A program made the translations under genes and the position numbers. This document shows, one piece after another, positions 5,340-6,299 of a stretch of 6,299 bases of DNA. Location of the stretch: assembly GCA_026710225.1 (NCBI GenBank), contig JAPORI010000122.1:2337-8635 (forward strand), read 5' to 3'. Position 1 is the first letter of the stretch; every line of letters begins with the position of its first letter. Under the pieces are notes generated by a model. That model did no database searches. It had not been told where the DNA came from and saw only the letters and a list, made by a program, of their open reading frames with translations. This DNA comes from Betaproteobacteria bacterium. GTDB taxonomy: Bacteria > Pseudomonadota > Gammaproteobacteria > Tethybacterales > Tethybacteraceae.

Positions 5340-6299
5340 ATGAGTGCCAACGGGCGCTGCGTGGCGCTGATTTGCGGTGAGTTGTCCGGCGACCGACTCG
5401 GTGCCGGGCTGGCCGAACAACTGGCCGGCTTGCAGCCGGGGATCAGGATGGTCGGCGTCGGTGGTGAGCGGATGCGCCAGGCCGGAGTGGAAAGCTGGAT
5501 GGACTGCACAATCTTTTCGGTGATGGGCTACTGGGACGCGCTCAAGTGCCTGCCGCGGCTGCTGGCTGGTCGCAGCCGGCTCAGGCGGCAACTGCTGGCT
5601 CAGCGGCCGGATGTCTATGTGGGGATAGACGCTCCCGATCTCAATCTTGCCCTGGGCAGCGAATTTCGTGCCCAGGGCGGCAAGTATGTCCAGTATGTGT
5701 GTCCGTCTTTCTGGGCCTGGCGGCCCGAGCGCGCTAAAACCCTGGCATCCGGCTGCGATCTGGTGCTGGCGCTGTTGCCGTTTGAGCGGCAGATTTGTCA
5801 AGAGCGTGGGATAGCAGCCGAATTCGTCGGCCATCCGGCCGCCGATCAATTGCAGCCGCCGGAGGATCGAGCGCGTCTGCGCCAGCAGTTGGGATTCGAT
5901 GGACAAAAAAAACTGCTTGCCCTGCTGCCGGGCAGCCGGGAGCAGGAACTGACTGCGCATCTGCCGATTTTCGCCGCCGCCGCCGGCATCGTTGCCGAGG
6001 ATTTTGCCGGCTTGCAGGTTTGCTGCGCAGTGCCGGATTTCCTGCTTGACCAGGCGCGCAGCATGTGGCAGCGACTTACTGCCGCCCGGGCGGTGTTTGT
6101 CGGTGGCAAGGCGCATGAACTGCTTGCCGCCGCCGATGCCGCACTGTGCAAGTCCGGCACCGTAACCCTGGAAGCAGCCCTGCTTGACTGTCCGCAGGCG
6201 GTTGCCTATCGTCTGGCACCGGCGGCTCACTGGCTGGCGCGCCAGCGGATGAAGGGCAAGGATCCTGCAGCGGATGCGATGACAAAACAGGTGCTCGGC
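5340..6299 (+). CDS. lpxB: LpxB, lipid-A-disaccharide synthase, N-terminal part (3' end outside window)
   Basis: LpxB is a peripheral inner-membrane GT-B glycosyltransferase (family GT19) that joins UDP-2,3-diacylglucosamine to lipid X to form the lipid A disaccharide. The frame is open to the window end for 320 codons (E. coli: 382). Visible motifs are GELSGDRLGAGL (13-24; E. coli GETSGD), VMGYWDAL, GIDAPDLN with D97 aligning to E. coli D98, PSFWAWR, FVGHPAAD, LLPGSR with R200 aligning to E. coli R201, and KSGTVTLE (271-278). The first half is well conserved. After AYRLAP...HWLARQRMKG the expected YVSLPN segment is not present. A run of eight A residues lies at 5905-5912 in an otherwise GC-rich gene. 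The start is 7 bases after the lpxA stop with no good ribosome binding site. In many gammaproteobacteria lpxB follows lpxA directly, as here. Confidence 0.95.
   Translation, partial: MSANGRCVALICGELSGDRLGAGLAEQLAGLQPGIRMVGVGGERMRQAGVESWMDCTIFSVMGYWDALKCLPRLLAGRSRLRRQLLAQRPDVYVGIDAPDLNLALGSEFRAQGGKYVQYVCPSFWAWRPERAKTLASGCDLVLALLPFERQICQERGIAAEFVGHPAADQLQPPEDRARLRQQLGFDGQKKLLALLPGSREQELTAHLPIFAAAAGIVAEDFAGLQVCCAVPDFLLDQARSMWQRLTAARAVFVGGKAHELLAAADAALCKSGTVTLEAALLDCPQAVAYRLAPAAHWLARQRMKGKDPAADAMTKQVLG

Noticed and set aside
4460..5509. Long minus-strand open frame (349 codons) opposite lpxA
   Set aside because: It lies antisense to a confidently identified gene in GC-rich DNA, where such frames arise from codon bias. 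Its translation is rich in Pro, Arg, His and Gln with no recognisable motif.

Overview
The window is almost wall-to-wall coding on the + strand and holds an envelope-biogenesis cluster in the order rseP (3' end) - bamA - skp/ompH - lpxD - fabZ - lpxA - lpxB (5' part). This order is the classic arrangement of Gammaproteobacteria and some Betaproteobacteria. The GC content looks high (roughly 60% by eye). The proteins are clearly homologous to the E. coli ones but distant from them, so a deep-branching or unusual gammaproteobacterium is the best guess. The sequence alone does not name a genus.

Layout: 1-277 is the last ~91 codons of the site-2 protease RseP, with its LDG motif. 264-2555 is BamA, with five POTRA domains and an outer-membrane barrel. 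2515-3114 is a Skp/OmpH periplasmic chaperone. 3068-4057 is LpxD, 4054-4518 FabZ, 4511-5332 LpxA, and 5340-6299 LpxB, cut by the window end. The only non-coding stretch is the 7 bases between lpxA and lpxB. Every other junction overlaps, by 14, 41, 47, 4 and 8 bases with the starts chosen here. I see no terminator, RNA gene, repeat array, mobile element or CRISPR, and no minus-strand gene. The promoter must lie upstream of the window, although weak internal promoters cannot be excluded.

The genes work together in outer-membrane construction. RseP belongs to the sigma-E envelope-stress pathway. Skp carries unfolded outer-membrane proteins across the periplasm, and BamA inserts them. FabZ belongs to the fatty-acid cycle and shares the 3-hydroxyacyl-ACP pool with LpxA and LpxD, which acylate the UDP-sugar lipid A precursors. 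LpxB joins two such precursors into the tetra-acyl disaccharide.

This is a housekeeping locus, and I do not see a previously undescribed system in it. The points worth a second look are sequence deviations within known families: an LpxA with altered UDP-sugar contacts and an Ala at the acyl-chain ruler position, an LpxB lacking the usual SLPN segment where it should appear, a compact BamA barrel with a very short loop 6, and the heavily overlapping gene starts.
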